Origin: Marinibacterium sp050389775
Lineage (GTDB): Bacteria > Pseudomonadota > Alphaproteobacteria > Rhodobacterales > Rhodobacteraceae
NCBI RefSeq assembly: GCF_050389775.1
Contig: NZ_CP177144.1
Location: 2,418,001-2,482,000 of the forward strand
Length of the DNA: 64,000 nucleotides
Direction of reading: 5' to 3'
The notes beneath the pieces were generated by a model. The model saw nothing but the letters and a program-made list of their open reading frames with translations. It had not been told where the DNA came from and searched no databases. Every line of letters begins with the position of its first letter. The first letter of the stretch is position 1. Shown one piece after another: positions 36,254 through 45,881 of the stretch. The translations under genes and the position numbers were made by a program.

Positions 36254-37191
36254 AGCCGGGCCAGTCGCTCGGTCAGCAGGGCAAAGAACCCGTCGGCATC
36301 GATGTCGCCCATGAAGGTCGCGTTGGCCGGCCGGTCGGTGACGCCCCACCAATCGGCCACGGTCATGCCCAGCGTCAGATCCGAGCCGGTCTCGATCTCG
36401 ACATTGATGTGCCGCCCGGTGAACAGGTCGGGGCGGATCAGGTAGGCCGTGACGCAGGGATCGTGCAGCGGCGCACCGTTCGAGCCGTATTTCTCCTTGT
36501 CGAACCGTTCGAAGAAATCGGTCATCTGGGCGACAGCGATGCCGGCCGTATTGCCGATGGCACGGAAGGCGTCGTTGCGTGGCTGGGTCACCAGCGCCTT
36601 GTGCGTCACATCCAGCGGCATGACCGTGATAGGAACGCCTGATTTGAAAACGATATCAGCGGCTTCTGGGTCGACGTAAATGTTGAATTCGGCAGTCGGA
36701 GTTATATTGCCCACCTCGAAATAGGCACCCCCCATCAGGACGATTTCCTGCACCTTTTCAATGATGTCCGGGGCGTCATTGAACGCCTTGGCGATGTTCG
36801 TCAGGGGCCCCAGCGGGCACAGTGTCACGCTGTTCGCCGGCGCGCTGCGCAGCGTGTCGATGATGTAATCGACGCCGTGCATCTCTTGCAGCGGCATTGT
36901 CGGATCGGGCAGGTTCGGCCCGTCCAGCCCGGTCTTGCCGTGCACGTGCTCGGCGGTCACCAGCTTGCGCGCCAAGGGCGCATCGCAGCCGGCAAAGACC
37001 GGAATGTCGGTGCGCCCGGCCAGCTCGCAGACGATCCGCGCGTTCTTGGCGGTCAGCGGCAGCGGCACGTTGCCGGCAACGGCGGTGATGCCCAGCACCT
37101 CGATCTCGTCCGGGCTGGCCAGCGCCAGCAGGATGGCCACGGCGTCGTCCTGGCCGGGATCGGTGTCGATGATGATCTTGCGAGGGGACAT
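36250..37191 (-). CDS. Inosine-uridine preferring nucleoside hydrolase family protein
   Basis: The product is a 313-residue IUNH-family hydrolase that cleaves ribonucleosides to base and ribose. The calcium-binding N-terminal cluster is DTDPGQDDA (residues 9-17). Also present are GLDGPNLPD, LGPLTNIAKAF, MGGAYFEVGNITPTAEFNIYVDPEAAD and LHDPCVTAYL, where the Asp is a metal ligand and the usual catalytic His is LHD. GGAGGCCCC precedes the ATG at 37191. It is probably cytoplasmic and involved in nucleoside salvage. Confidence 0.92.
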   Translation of the reverse strand: MSPRKIIIDTDPGQDDAVAILLALASPDEIEVLGITAVAGNVPLPLTAKNARIVCELAGRTDIPVFAGCDAPLARKLVTAEHVHGKTGLDGPNLPDPTMPLQEMHGVDYIIDTLRSAPANSVTLCPLGPLTNIAKAFNDAPDIIEKVQEIVLMGGAYFEVGNITPTAEFNIYVDPEAADIVFKSGVPITVMPLDVTHKALVTQPRNDAFRAIGNTAGIAVAQMTDFFERFDKEKYGSNGAPLHDPCVTAYLIRPDLFTGRHINVEIETGSDLTLGMTVADWWGVTDRPANATFMGDIDADGFFALLTERLARL

Positions 37192-37311
37192 GGGGCCTCC
37201 GTTCTGGTGAACACGGAGGGTGGCAAGCCGGGGCGGCATTGTCCAGAAGGCATTGCGGGCATGGCAGGAATTGCGCATCGTGGCGCCCGTGACAGGCCAG
37301 TCGGGGAAGGC

Positions 37312-38190
37312 ATGACCAAGCGGATCCACCTGCATGCAGGCGCGCACCGGACGGGGTCGAGCTCGTTCCAGATGTGCCTATACGACAACCGGGCGGCGCT
37401 GGGTCGCCATGGCTATGACCTGGCCTATCCCGGCCGTGATGGCGTGCCGGACGGGCGGCTGCGGCTGCGCTTGCCGGGGCCGCGTCACGGGATCGGCCGG
37501 TTGGGGCGGTTTGCCGGATCGGTGCGCGACGCTGTCGCCCGGTTCAGCCCCGATCCCGCCCGCCAACTGGTCCTGTCAGAGGAAAACATCCCCGGACGCA
37601 TGTTCCATTTCTACCAGGGCCAGTTCTTCCCGGCCGCGGCGAAACGGTTCCGGGCCTTTCGTGCAGGCATCGGCGCCGCCGATCTGCATGTCGTCTACGT
37701 GCTCCGGTCTTATGACGAGCTTTACGCGTCGGCCTATCGCAAGCGGGCCGAAGACAATGCCGTTGACCCCTTTGCAGGCCTGGTCCCGCATTTCCTGGCC
37801 ATGGATCGCGGCTGGCCCGAGCTGGTCGCGGATATGCAGGCCGAGCTGAAACCGGCACAACTGACATTGGTTTCCTATGAAAACAGGGGGAAGAGCATCG
37901 ACCTCCTGACAAGGTTGCTGCCGGATATGCCGCGCGAAGAGCTGGTGGAACCGCAGGCCGTGCTGAACCTGAGCGCCACCGATGCCGCGCTGGAGGCGTT
38001 GCAGGCAGGGTATCGCGCGGGCGAAACCCTGACCCGCACGCAATGGCAGGAGATTGTCAGGAGCCACGCCGACGACCGCGGCTCAAGAGGCTTTGCGCAA
38101 TTCGATGCAGCCGCCCGGCAGGCCCTGCGTGACCGGTATCACGCCGACCTGGACCGCATCCGCGCCATGCCGGGCCTGCGGCTGGACTAG
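37312..38190 (+). CDS. Sulfotransferase-like protein
   Basis: The product is 292 residues. The N-terminus RIHLHAGAHRTGSSSFQMCLYDNRAAL matches the PAPS-binding 5'-phosphosulfate loop of sulfotransferase-fold proteins (LH-G-H-TG-S-Q). The middle HVVYVLRSYDELYASAYRKRAEDN resembles the 3'-phosphate-binding strand and serine. The acceptor cannot be predicted. GGGGAAGG precedes the ATG. It is divergent from the nucleoside hydrolase and overlaps the end of convergent mazG by 4 bp. Confidence 0.68.
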   Translation: MTKRIHLHAGAHRTGSSSFQMCLYDNRAALGRHGYDLAYPGRDGVPDGRLRLRLPGPRHGIGRLGRFAGSVRDAVARFSPDPARQLVLSEENIPGRMFHFYQGQFFPAAAKRFRAFRAGIGAADLHVVYVLRSYDELYASAYRKRAEDNAVDPFAGLVPHFLAMDRGWPELVADMQAELKPAQLTLVSYENRGKSIDLLTRLLPDMPREELVEPQAVLNLSATDAALEALQAGYRAGETLTRTQWQEIVRSHADDRGSRGFAQFDAAARQALRDRYHADLDRIRAMPGLRLD

Positions 38191-39005
38191 CGGGTCTTTT
38201 CCGCCGCCTTTACCTCGTCCCAGAGCGCATCCATCTCGGCCAGGTCGCTGCCGGACGGTGACCGGCCTCGTTCGGCCAGCCGCGCCTCGACGGCTTCGAA
38301 CCGGCGGGTGAACTTGGCAATGGTCCGGCGCAGCGCGGCTTCGGGGTCAAGGCCCAGGTGCCGGCCGAGATTGACCATGACAAACAGCAGGTCGCCGAAT
38401 TCGTCCTCCATCGCGTCGGGCCCCAGCGTGTCCCGCGCTTCGACCAGCTCGGCGGCCTCTTCGGTGATCTTGGCCAGCACGTCCGACGTGTCGGCCCAGT
38501 CGAACCCGACACGCGCCGCCCGCTTCTGCAGCTTGAGCGCGCGCAGCAACGCGGGCAGGTTCATCGCCACCCCGTCCAGCGCACCCTGCTGGGCCTTGCC
38601 CGCGCGTTCGGCGGCCTTGATCGTCTCCCAGTCGCGGGTCTGCTGTTCGGCCGACTTGTCGCGGCTTTCGTCGCCAAAGACATGGGGATGGCGGGCGACC
38701 ATCTTGTCGGACACGCCGCGCACGACCGACTGGAATGAGAAATGCCCATCTTCTTCAGCCATTTGCGCGAAATAGACCGTCTGCAGCAGCAAATCGCCCA
38801 GCTCGCCTTCCAGCTCGTCCATCGCCCCGCGTTCGACGGCATCGGCCACTTCATAGGCCTCTTCGATCGTGTAGGGCGCGATGGTCGCGTAGGTCTGTTC
38901 GATATCCCAGGGGCAGCCGGTTTCCGGGTCGCGCAGGCGGCGCATGATTTCCAGCAGGCGGTCGATCCCGGCGTCACGGTCGTGGATCAGGGCGTCATCG
39001 GGCAT
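38187..39005 (-). CDS. mazG: Nucleoside triphosphate pyrophosphohydrolase MazG
   Basis: The product is a 272-residue tandem-domain MazG that hydrolyses NTPs/dNTPs to monophosphates, a house-cleaning role. The first domain has CPWDIEQTYATIAPYTIEEAYEVADAVERGAMDELEGELGDLLLQTVYFAQ. The second has KITEEAAELVEARDTLGPDAMEDEFGDLLFVMVNLGRHLG. Both carry the EExxE and ExxD metal motifs. ATG 39005 is chosen. ATG 39041 would add 12 residues. It is divergent from the M20 gene. Confidence 0.93.
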   Translation of the reverse strand: MPDDALIHDRDAGIDRLLEIMRRLRDPETGCPWDIEQTYATIAPYTIEEAYEVADAVERGAMDELEGELGDLLLQTVYFAQMAEEDGHFSFQSVVRGVSDKMVARHPHVFGDESRDKSAEQQTRDWETIKAAERAGKAQQGALDGVAMNLPALLRALKLQKRAARVGFDWADTSDVLAKITEEAAELVEARDTLGPDAMEDEFGDLLFVMVNLGRHLGLDPEAALRRTIAKFTRRFEAVEARLAERGRSPSGSDLAEMDALWDEVKAAEKTR

Positions 39006-39069
39006 TGCGGCTCTATCCGGTTCGGTGTCAGATGCGCCCATTCCTAGCGCCGCTCAGGGGAGAGTTACC

Positions 39070-40233
39070 ATGCCTGTCGTCAACCGAATCGCCGATTTTG
39101 CCCCCGAGATGACGGCCTGGCGCCAGCATTTGCACCAGATCCCCGAGCTGGGCTTCGATTGCCCCAAGACCGCGGCCTTCATCGCAGACCGCCTGCGCGA
39201 CTTCGGGGTCGACGAGATTCACGAAGGCATCGCCCAGACCGGTGTCGTGGCCATCATCAATGGCACCGGGGAGGGGCCGACGATCGGGCTGCGGGCCGAT
39301 TTCGATGCCCTGCCGGTGGTCGAGGCGACGGGGGCGGCATATGCCTCGGGCCACGAGGGGCGGATGCATGCCTGCGGGCATGATGGCCACACGACGATGC
39401 TGCTGGGCGCGGCGCGCTACCTGGCCGAGACGCGGAATTTCTCGGGGCGGGTGGCGATGATCTTCCAGCCGGCCGAGGAACATGGCGCCGGGGCCGAGGT
39501 CATGGTGCGCGAAGGCATCATGGATCGGTTCGGCATCGCGCAGGTCTATGGGCTGCACAATGCGCCGGGCCTGCCCGAAGGCGCGTTCCACACCACGCCG
39601 GGGCCGTTCATGGCCGCGGTCGATACCTTTGACCTCTACCTGCGCGGGGTGGGCGGCCATGGCGCGCTGCCCCATGAAACCAAGGATCCGATCGTCGCCG
39701 CGCTGGCCATCGGCCAGGCACTGCAGACCATCGTCAGCCGCAACAACGCGGCGCGCGACGACCTGGTGATCTCGATCACGCAAATCCATGCGGGCAATGT
39801 CGACAACGTCATCCCCGACACGGTCTACATGAACGGCACGATCCGCACCTTCGATCCGCGCGTCCAGGACATGGTGCGCCGGCGGATGGAGGCCATCGTC
39901 GCGGGCCACGCGGCCAGTTTCGATGTCGAGGCCGAATTCGACTACCAGGTCGGCTATCCGGCAACGGTCAACCACCCGGACCGCACCGAATTTGCGGCCG
40001 ACGTGGCGCGCGAAGTGTCGGGCGCAGGCAATGTCGAGGCCGAGGCCGGGCGCGAGATGGGCGCCGAGGATTTTGCCTATATGCTGCAGGCGCGGCCGGG
40101 GGCCTACCTGTTCATCGGCCAGGGGCCGGGGGCGGGGCTGCATCACCCGGAATACGATTTCAACGATGCGATTGCTCCGGTGGGCGCGTCGTTCTTCGCC
40201 CGGCTCGTCGAGCGGGCGCAGCCGGCGGGCTGA
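39070..40233 (+). CDS. M20 family amidohydrolase (N-acyl amino acid deacylase type)
   Basis: The product is a 387-residue M20D-type metallohydrolase. The N-terminal WRQHLHQIPELGFD, metal-site segments LRADFDALP, HACGHDGHTTMLLGAA and IFQPAEEHGAGAEVM, and the GGHGALPHETKDPIVAA lid match hippurate hydrolase/N-acyl-amino-acid amidohydrolases. It removes an acyl group from an amino compound. GGGGAGAG precedes the ATG. It is followed closely by two ureohydrolases on the same strand, which suggests an acylated guanidino compound as substrate. Confidence 0.88.
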   Translation: MPVVNRIADFAPEMTAWRQHLHQIPELGFDCPKTAAFIADRLRDFGVDEIHEGIAQTGVVAIINGTGEGPTIGLRADFDALPVVEATGAAYASGHEGRMHACGHDGHTTMLLGAARYLAETRNFSGRVAMIFQPAEEHGAGAEVMVREGIMDRFGIAQVYGLHNAPGLPEGAFHTTPGPFMAAVDTFDLYLRGVGGHGALPHETKDPIVAALAIGQALQTIVSRNNAARDDLVISITQIHAGNVDNVIPDTVYMNGTIRTFDPRVQDMVRRRMEAIVAGHAASFDVEAEFDYQVGYPATVNHPDRTEFAADVAREVSGAGNVEAEAGREMGAEDFAYMLQARPGAYLFIGQGPGAGLHHPEYDFNDAIAPVGASFFARLVERAQPAG

Positions 40234-40294
40234 GACCCGGCCGGACCATCCCCAAAACCCCGGATTTCCCGACAGCCAGGAAGGCATAAGCAAC

Positions 40295-41257
40295 ATGAGC
40301 TTGGAAGATGCGAAGCATCAGGTGGATCAGGCCTTTACCCGCGACGACCCGCGTGGCCCCAGTTTCGAGAACACCTTCGGCGGGGCGACGTCCTTCCTGC
40401 GGCGGCGCTATTCCAAGGATCTGACCGGGGTGGATATCGCCGTGACCGGCGTGCCCTTTGACCAGGCGGTGACCAACCGGCCGGGCACGCGGCTGGGGCC
40501 GCGGGCGATCCGCGAGGCCTCGGCGCTGCAGGCGCCCGACGCGCCCTACGGCTGGGGCTATGACCCGCTGTCCGAGCTGACGATCGTGGATTATGGTGAC
40601 CTGGCCTTTGACTACGCCAATGTCCCGGCCTTTCCTGACACTCTGACAAATCATGTCAGAACGATTTTGCAGGGCGGCGCGGCGCCGGTCACGCTGGGCG
40701 GCGACCATTACATCAGCTTCCCGATCCTGCGGGCGATGCACGAGAAATACGGCCCGCTGTCGCTGGTCCATGTCGATGCCCATTCCGACACCTGGCCCGA
40801 TGACGACATGTCGCGGATCGATCACGGCACGATGTTCTACAAGGCCGTGAAATGCGGTTTCATCGACCCGGCCACCTCGGTCCAGATCGGCATCCGCACC
40901 ACCAATCCCGACACGCTGGGCGTGACCACCTTTGACGCCCGTTCGGTGCACGAACGCGGCCCGGCCGAGATCGCCCGGGCCACGCGCGAGATCGTAGGCG
41001 ACCGGCCGGTCTATCTCAGCTTTGACATCGACGGGCTGGACCCGGCCTTTGCCCCGGGCACCGGAACGCCGGTCTGGGGCGGGCTGAGCTCTGGCCAGGC
41101 GTCGATCCTGCTGCGCGACCTGGCGGGCATCAACATCAAGGGCGGCGACGTGGTCGAGGTGTCGCCGCCATTCGACACGACCGGAGCCACGGCCATCGCG
41201 GGCGCCCATGTGGCGGTCGAGATCATCTGCCTCCTGGGATGGAACCTGCGCGCATGA
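40295..41257 (+). CDS. Ureohydrolase, agmatinase family (first of two)
   Basis: The product is a 320-residue arginase/agmatinase-fold protein that hydrolyses a guanidino group to urea plus amine. The binuclear metal ligands are present in GGDHYISFPIL, VDAHSDTWPDD and SFDIDGLDPAFAPGTGTP. Agmatine, guanidinobutyrate and related substrates cannot be told apart by eye. It lies 61 bp after the M20 gene and overlaps the second ureohydrolase by 4 bp. The coding DNA contains a TGTCAGGA octamer and a CTGACA/TGTCAG pair at 40633-40659. Confidence 0.88.
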   Translation: MSLEDAKHQVDQAFTRDDPRGPSFENTFGGATSFLRRRYSKDLTGVDIAVTGVPFDQAVTNRPGTRLGPRAIREASALQAPDAPYGWGYDPLSELTIVDYGDLAFDYANVPAFPDTLTNHVRTILQGGAAPVTLGGDHYISFPILRAMHEKYGPLSLVHVDAHSDTWPDDDMSRIDHGTMFYKAVKCGFIDPATSVQIGIRTTNPDTLGVTTFDARSVHERGPAEIARATREIVGDRPVYLSFDIDGLDPAFAPGTGTPVWGGLSSGQASILLRDLAGINIKGGDVVEVSPPFDTTGATAIAGAHVAVEIICLLGWNLRA

Positions 41258-42201
41258 CAACACCGAACCAACCGATTTCCGGCAATGACCTGGCCCGTTT
41301 CTCCGGGCCCAACACCTACATGCGCCTGCCCCAGGCCGGATCGCTCGACGGGCTCGACGTGGCCGTTCTGGGCATTCCGATGGATATCGGCACCTCGTGG
41401 CGTTCGGGCACCCGGTTCGGCCCCAAGCAGGTGCGCGCCGAAAGCGCGATGATCCGGCCCTACAACGTGCAGACCGGGGCGGCGCCCTTCGACAGCCTGA
41501 ACGTGGCCGATATCGGAGACCTGGCGATCAATACCTTCTCGCTGGCCGACAGCCTGCGAATCATCAAGGACAGCTACAGCGTCATTCTGCAAAGCGGGGT
41601 GACGCCCATGGCCATCGGCGGCGATCATTCCCTGACGCTGCCCATCCTGCGGGCCGTGGCAGAACGTCACGGGCCAGTGGCGCTGGTCCATGTCGACGCC
41701 CATGCCGATGTCAACGACGAGATGTTCGGCGAGCGCGAAACCCATGGCACCGTCTTCCGCCGGGCCTATGAGGAAGGGCTGATAAACCCCCAGAAAACCT
41801 ACCAGATCGGGCTGCGCGGCACGGGCTATGCGGCGACGGATTTCACCGAGGCCGCGGGCTGGGGCTTTCAGCAGTTCCTGGCGCCCGAGCTGTGGCACCG
41901 GTCGCTGTCGCCGCTGGGTGCGGAGATTCGCCGCGATATCGGTGAGGCGCCTGTTTACGTCTCATATGATATCGACAGCCTGGATCCGGCCTATGCGCCG
42001 GGCACCGGCACGCCCGAGATCGGGGGGCTGACAACGGCACAGGCGATGGAGCTGATCCGCGCGCTGCGGGGGCTGAACATCGTGGGCTGCGACCTGGTCG
42101 AGGTGTCGCCGCCCTATGATACCTCGGGCAATACCGCGCTGACCGGGGCCAACCTGCTGTTCGAATTGCTCTGCGTCCTGCCGGGCGTGACCTACAGGTA
42201 A
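41254..42201 (+). CDS. Ureohydrolase, agmatinase family (second of two)
   Basis: The product is 315 residues with the same metal sites: GGDHSLTLPIL, VDAHADVND and SYDIDSLDPAYAPGTGTPE. It is clearly diverged from its neighbour, with a different N-terminus and different insertions, so this is an old paralogue pair and not a recent duplication. The ATG at 41254 overlaps the preceding stop as ATGA. ATG 41239 is the alternative. Two different ureohydrolases in one operon suggest either two substrates or a hetero-oligomer. Confidence 0.88.
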   Translation: MTTPNQPISGNDLARFSGPNTYMRLPQAGSLDGLDVAVLGIPMDIGTSWRSGTRFGPKQVRAESAMIRPYNVQTGAAPFDSLNVADIGDLAINTFSLADSLRIIKDSYSVILQSGVTPMAIGGDHSLTLPILRAVAERHGPVALVHVDAHADVNDEMFGERETHGTVFRRAYEEGLINPQKTYQIGLRGTGYAATDFTEAAGWGFQQFLAPELWHRSLSPLGAEIRRDIGEAPVYVSYDIDSLDPAYAPGTGTPEIGGLTTAQAMELIRALRGLNIVGCDLVEVSPPYDTSGNTALTGANLLFELLCVLPGVTYR

Positions 42202-42262
42202 GCGGCCGGCCGCCGGCGCCGGCGGCCACCTGCAAGCAAACGGGAAGGTCATCGGGATCGCC

Positions 42263-42679
42263 ATGGCTCGTTACATCGTGGGACCTGTCGTGCTGGTCGC
42301 CTTGCTGGCCATCGTCATGGGCTTTGTGCGCCTGGCGCCCAGCGATCCGGCCGACTGGCACCACATGCCCGAGATCACGCCGGACATGGCCCGGGCCGAC
42401 AAGCTGCGCGGGGTGCTGCGGCAGGCCGAGACCGGGCCCGACGGGCTGGCCCGGCTGGCCGCGGTGGCGTTGCAGACACCGCGCACGGTGCTGCTGGCCG
42501 GCTCGGTGGACGAGGGCATGATGACCTTTGTCACGCGCAGCCGGTTCTGGGGCTTTCCCGATTACACCACCGCCCGCCAGGACGGCGACCGGCTGGTGAT
42601 CCATGCCCGCCAGCGGTTCGGCCGCTCAGATCTTGGTGTGAACCGCGCCCGGGTCGAGCGCTGGCTGGCCGCGCTCTAG
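42263..42679 (+). CDS. DUF1499 family protein
   Basis: The product is 138 residues. An N-terminal hydrophobic segment (YIVGPVVLVALLAIVMGFVRL, residues 4-24) acts as a signal anchor or uncleaved signal. The DUF1499 domain follows, ending with the family-typical TFVTRSRFWGFPDYTTARQDGDRLVIHARQRFGRSDLGVNRARVERWLAAL. The function is unknown. Its last 54 bp overlap the convergent gene for a small secreted protein. Confidence 0.82.
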   Translation: MARYIVGPVVLVALLAIVMGFVRLAPSDPADWHHMPEITPDMARADKLRGVLRQAETGPDGLARLAAVALQTPRTVLLAGSVDEGMMTFVTRSRFWGFPDYTTARQDGDRLVIHARQRFGRSDLGVNRARVERWLAAL

Positions 42680-42922
42680 GTTGCGCACGCTCAGGCAGCC
42701 GTCCTGGATCTTGCGCCACATCGGCACGTTCAGCGACATCTGGCATTGGGCGGTGAAGGTCATGCCATCGACATGCAGGCAGATCATCTCGCCCAACTCG
42801 ATGCGCCCGCCGGTCTGGTCGGTGCAATAACAATCGATGGTCTTGCCGCCGGGGCCGGTGACATCGGCGGCGGCGGGCAGCGCGGCAAGCGCGCAGATCA
42901 CAACGGCGCATGCATTCTTCAT
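42626..42922 (-). CDS. Small secreted protein of unknown function
   Basis: The product is 98 residues. A classical signal peptide (MKNACAVVICALAALPAAADV) has a likely cleavage after AAA. The mature part has four cysteines (CYC, then C in MICLHV, AQC and DGC), which could form disulfides in the periplasm. I recognise no domain. It converges on, and overlaps by 54 bp, the end of the DUF1499 gene, which is unusual for two real genes, but the signal peptide and codon use support it. Confidence 0.6.
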   Translation of the reverse strand: MKNACAVVICALAALPAAADVTGPGGKTIDCYCTDQTGGRIELGEMICLHVDGMTFTAQCQMSLNVPMWRKIQDGCLSVRNLERGQPALDPGAVHTKI

Positions 42923-43053
42923 GACTTCACGCTACCATGGCCCGGCCCCGCGCCAAAGCCCCGCGTGCGGGGCTTTCTCTCCCCGGCAATGCCCCCCCGC
43001 AAAGCCCCAAGCAAAGCCTTGACCAATGCCCGGTGATGGCACAGACAACCGCA

Positions 43054-44103
43054 ATGATCCCCGAAGACCGTCTTGAACAGATCTCGCAGCGTTTCCAGTA
43101 TCTCGAAGCCGCCATGGCCGCCGGGTCGGGCGATATTGCCGAACTGGCCCGCGAATATTCCGAATTGCGCCCGGTGGTCGAACAGATCGGCCTGTGGCGC
43201 GGCGTGCGCGACGACATGGCCGAGGCCGAGGCGCTGCTTGACGATCCCGACATGAAGGCCCTGGCCGAGGAAGAGCTGCCGATCCTGCGGGCGCGCCTTC
43301 CAGAGGTGGAAAAGGCCCTGCAGATCGCGCTGTTGCCCAAGGATGCGGCGGATGTGCGCCCGGCCATGCTCGAGATCCGGCCGGGCACGGGCGGCGACGA
43401 GGCGGCGCTGTTCGCAGCCGACCTGCTGCGGATGTACCAGCGTTATGCCGATGCCCGGGGCTGGCGGTTCGACATCATCGACGAACAGGCGACCGAGCTG
43501 GGCGGGATCAAGGAAGTGACGGCCCATGTGCAGGGCGAGGGCGTCTTTGCCCGGCTGAAATACGAAAGCGGCGTGCACCGGGTGCAGCGGGTGCCGGCCA
43601 CCGAAAGCGGCGGGCGCATCCATACCTCGGCGGCCACCGTGGCCGTTCTGCCCGAGGCGCAGGAGGTCGACATCGCCATCGCGCCGGGCGACATCCGCAT
43701 CGACACGATGCGTTCCTCCGGGGCCGGGGGACAGCATGTGAACACCACCGATTCCGCCGTGCGCATCACCCACATGCCCTCGGGCATCGTGGTGACCAGC
43801 TCGGAGAAATCCCAGCACCGCAACCGCGAGCTGGCCATGCAGGTCCTGCGGACCCGGCTCTACGACCTCGAACGCCAGCGGCTGGCCAGCCAGCGCTCGG
43901 CCGACCGGGCGGCGCAGGTCGGCACGGGCGACCGGTCGGAACGCATCCGCACCTACAATTTCCCGCAGGGCCGCATGACCGACCATCGCATCAACCTGAC
44001 GCTCTACAAGCTCGACCAGGTGATCGGCGGCGATCTCGACGAGGTGATCGATGCGCTGATCTCGGATGACCAGGCCCGGCGCATGGCGGAGATGGGCGCA
44101 TGA
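43054..44103 (+). CDS. prfA: Peptide chain release factor 1
   Basis: The product is a 349-residue class I release factor. The stop-codon recognition motif PAT is in [15 protein letters not shown], and the catalytic GGQ is in [15 protein letters not shown]. The start at ATG 43054 ([10 protein letters not shown]) matches the family. ATG 43036 adds six residues and is possible. Neither has a strong ribosome site. It overlaps prmC, whose product methylates the GGQ glutamine. Confidence 0.95.
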   Translation: MIPEDRLEQISQRFQYLEAAMAAGSGDIAELAREYSELRPVVEQIGLWRGVRDDMAEAEALLDDPDMKALAEEELPILRARLPEVEKALQIALLPKDAADVRPAMLEIRPGTGGDEAALFAADLLRMYQRYADARGWRFDIIDEQATELGGIKEVTAHVQGEGVFARLKYESGVHRVQRVPATESGGRIHTSAATVAVLPEAQEVDIAIAPGDIRIDTMRSSGAGGQHVNTTDSAVRITHMPSGIVVTSSEKSQHRNRELAMQVLRTRLYDLERQRLASQRSADRAAQVGTGDRSERIRTYNFPQGRMTDHRINLTLYKLDQVIGGDLDEVIDALISDDQARRMAEMGA

Positions 44104-44936
44104 CCACCGCGGCCGAGGCCATGGCATCGGCCACCGCCCGCCTGCGGGCGGCCGGGGTGGCCGACCCGGCGCGCGATGCCCGGGTGCTGCTGGCCCATGC
44201 CGCGCGGATCGAGGCGGCGCGCGTGACGCTGATCGCGCCCGAGGACCTGGAACCCGAGATCGCCGAGCGCTACGACCGGCTGATCGCCCTGCGTGCGGTG
44301 CGCGTGCCGGTGTCGCACCTGGTGGGCGAACGGGCTTTCTATGGCCGCCAGTTCAAGGTCAGCCGCGACGTGCTCGACCCGCGCCCCGAGACCGAGATCC
44401 TGATCGAGGCGGCGCTGGCCGAACCCTTCGGCTCGGTGCTGGATCTCGGCGTGGGCTCGGGCTGCATCCTGGTGACCCTGCTGGCCGAGATGCCCACGGC
44501 CCGGGGCATGGGCGTGGACCTCAGCGAAGCGGCCTGTCTGCAGGCCAGCGCCAATGCCGTGCTGCACGGGGTGCAGGAACGGGCGCGGATCGTGGTGTCG
44601 GACTGGTTTTCCCATGTGGACACGGGGTTTGACCTGATCGTGTCCAACCCGCCCTACATCGCCCGGTCGGAAATGCCCGGGCTGGCCCCCGAGGTGCGCG
44701 ACCACGAACCCGACATGGCCCTGACCGATGGCGGCGACGGGCTGGGCGCCTACCGGGCGATCTGCGCGGCGGCGCCCGGGCACCTGGCCGTGGGCGGCCG
44801 GCTGCTCTTTGAGATCGGGCCGACCCAGGGCGCGGCGGTGGCCCGGATCTGCGAAGGGGCCGGCTTCGGACAGGTCGAGGTGCTGCCCGATCTGGACGGC
44901 CGCGACCGGGTGGTGCGGGCCAGCGGGCTCTGCTGA
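44100..44936 (+). CDS. prmC: Release factor glutamine methyltransferase
   Basis: The product is a 278-residue SAM-dependent methyltransferase that modifies the GGQ glutamine of release factors. It has an N-terminal helical domain, the SAM motif [15 protein letters not shown], and the diagnostic SNPPYI at residues 182-187. ATGA overlap with prfA couples the modifying enzyme to its substrate. Confidence 0.95.
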   Translation: MTTAAEAMASATARLRAAGVADPARDARVLLAHAARIEAARVTLIAPEDLEPEIAERYDRLIALRAVRVPVSHLVGERAFYGRQFKVSRDVLDPRPETEILIEAALAEPFGSVLDLGVGSGCILVTLLAEMPTARGMGVDLSEAACLQASANAVLHGVQERARIVVSDWFSHVDTGFDLIVSNPPYIARSEMPGLAPEVRDHEPDMALTDGGDGLGAYRAICAAAPGHLAVGGRLLFEIGPTQGAAVARICEGAGFGQVEVLPDLDGRDRVVRASGLC

Positions 44937-45176
44937 GCGGGTCCGGCGACCCTTTCCCTGCGGTTAATAGGGCAAATTCATCAGGAAAATCCGCCTTTGT
45001 CGCCCACAGGGTCTTGTTTCATGCGCCCGGACATGCTTAGTCAGTACCGTTGCTGCGCTGGACGCTGTTACGCTCCCGCGCAACGCCAAGCCAACAAGTC
45101 GTCGACCTGGAACGATCAGAGCGCGCGAGGCGCGAAGCGGGTCGACACACGGTAGAAAAAAGCTGACAGCAAATAG

Positions 45177-45881
45177 ATGAGATCGTCCAAATCACGTTCG
45201 CGGTCGAAGTCCAGCCGTAACCGCCCCTCCGGAGGGAACGTTGTCAACCGCGTGTTCGACAGCTCGGGACCGGAAGGCAAGGTGCGCGGGACCCCGCAAC
45301 AGATCATAGACAAGTACAACCAGCTGGCCCGTGATGCGCAGCTGGCCAATGACCGCGTTGCAACCGAGAATTTCCAGCAGCATGCCGAACATTACCTGCG
45401 CATGCTCAGCGAGGCACAGCGAGAGCAGGACCAGCGCCGGGAAGAGCAGGAGCGGCAGAACCGCGAACGCCAGGCCGAACGTGACCGCGAGCGGGCCGAG
45501 CGCCAGGAGCGGGAATCCAACGGCCGGTCGACCGATCCGGCAGATGCGCCGCAGCCCGACGTGATCGACGTCATCGCCGACGATGCCGCCGACGAAGGCG
45601 ACAGCGGCCTGGTGGAAACGCCCGAAAGCGCGCCCAAGAAGACCTCGACCCGGTCGAGCAGCTCTTCGAAGTCCGGCAGCTCGTCCAAGTCGACCAGCTC
45701 GCGCAGCACGACCACGCGCAAGAAGACGACGACCAAGAAGGACAAGCCGGCCGAGGATGCCGCGGCAGATGCCGAAGCGGCGCCCAAGAAGACCACGTCG
45801 CGCAAGTCCGCCGCGGAGAAATCCGCCGAGGGCACGTCCGACGACGGCGACACGCCACCCAGCCAGGCTGCGGCCGGCTGA
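45177..45881 (+). CDS. DUF4167 domain protein
   Basis: The product is 234 residues. The N-terminal domain (about 20-80, VNRVFDSSGPEGKVRGTPQQIIDKYNQLARDAQLANDRVATENFQQHAEHYLRML) is DUF4167, an alphaproteobacterial family of unknown function that starts with a basic, Ser/Arg-rich segment suggesting nucleic-acid binding. A charged coiled coil (EEQERQNRERQAERDRERAE) and a Ser/Thr/Lys-rich tail follow. The 240-bp gap upstream holds no gene that I can see and should carry its promoter. Confidence 0.82.
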   Translation: MRSSKSRSRSKSSRNRPSGGNVVNRVFDSSGPEGKVRGTPQQIIDKYNQLARDAQLANDRVATENFQQHAEHYLRMLSEAQREQDQRREEQERQNRERQAERDRERAERQERESNGRSTDPADAPQPDVIDVIADDAADEGDSGLVETPESAPKKTSTRSSSSSKSGSSSKSTSSRSTTTRKKTTTKKDKPAEDAAADAEAAPKKTTSRKSAAEKSAEGTSDDGDTPPSQAAAG

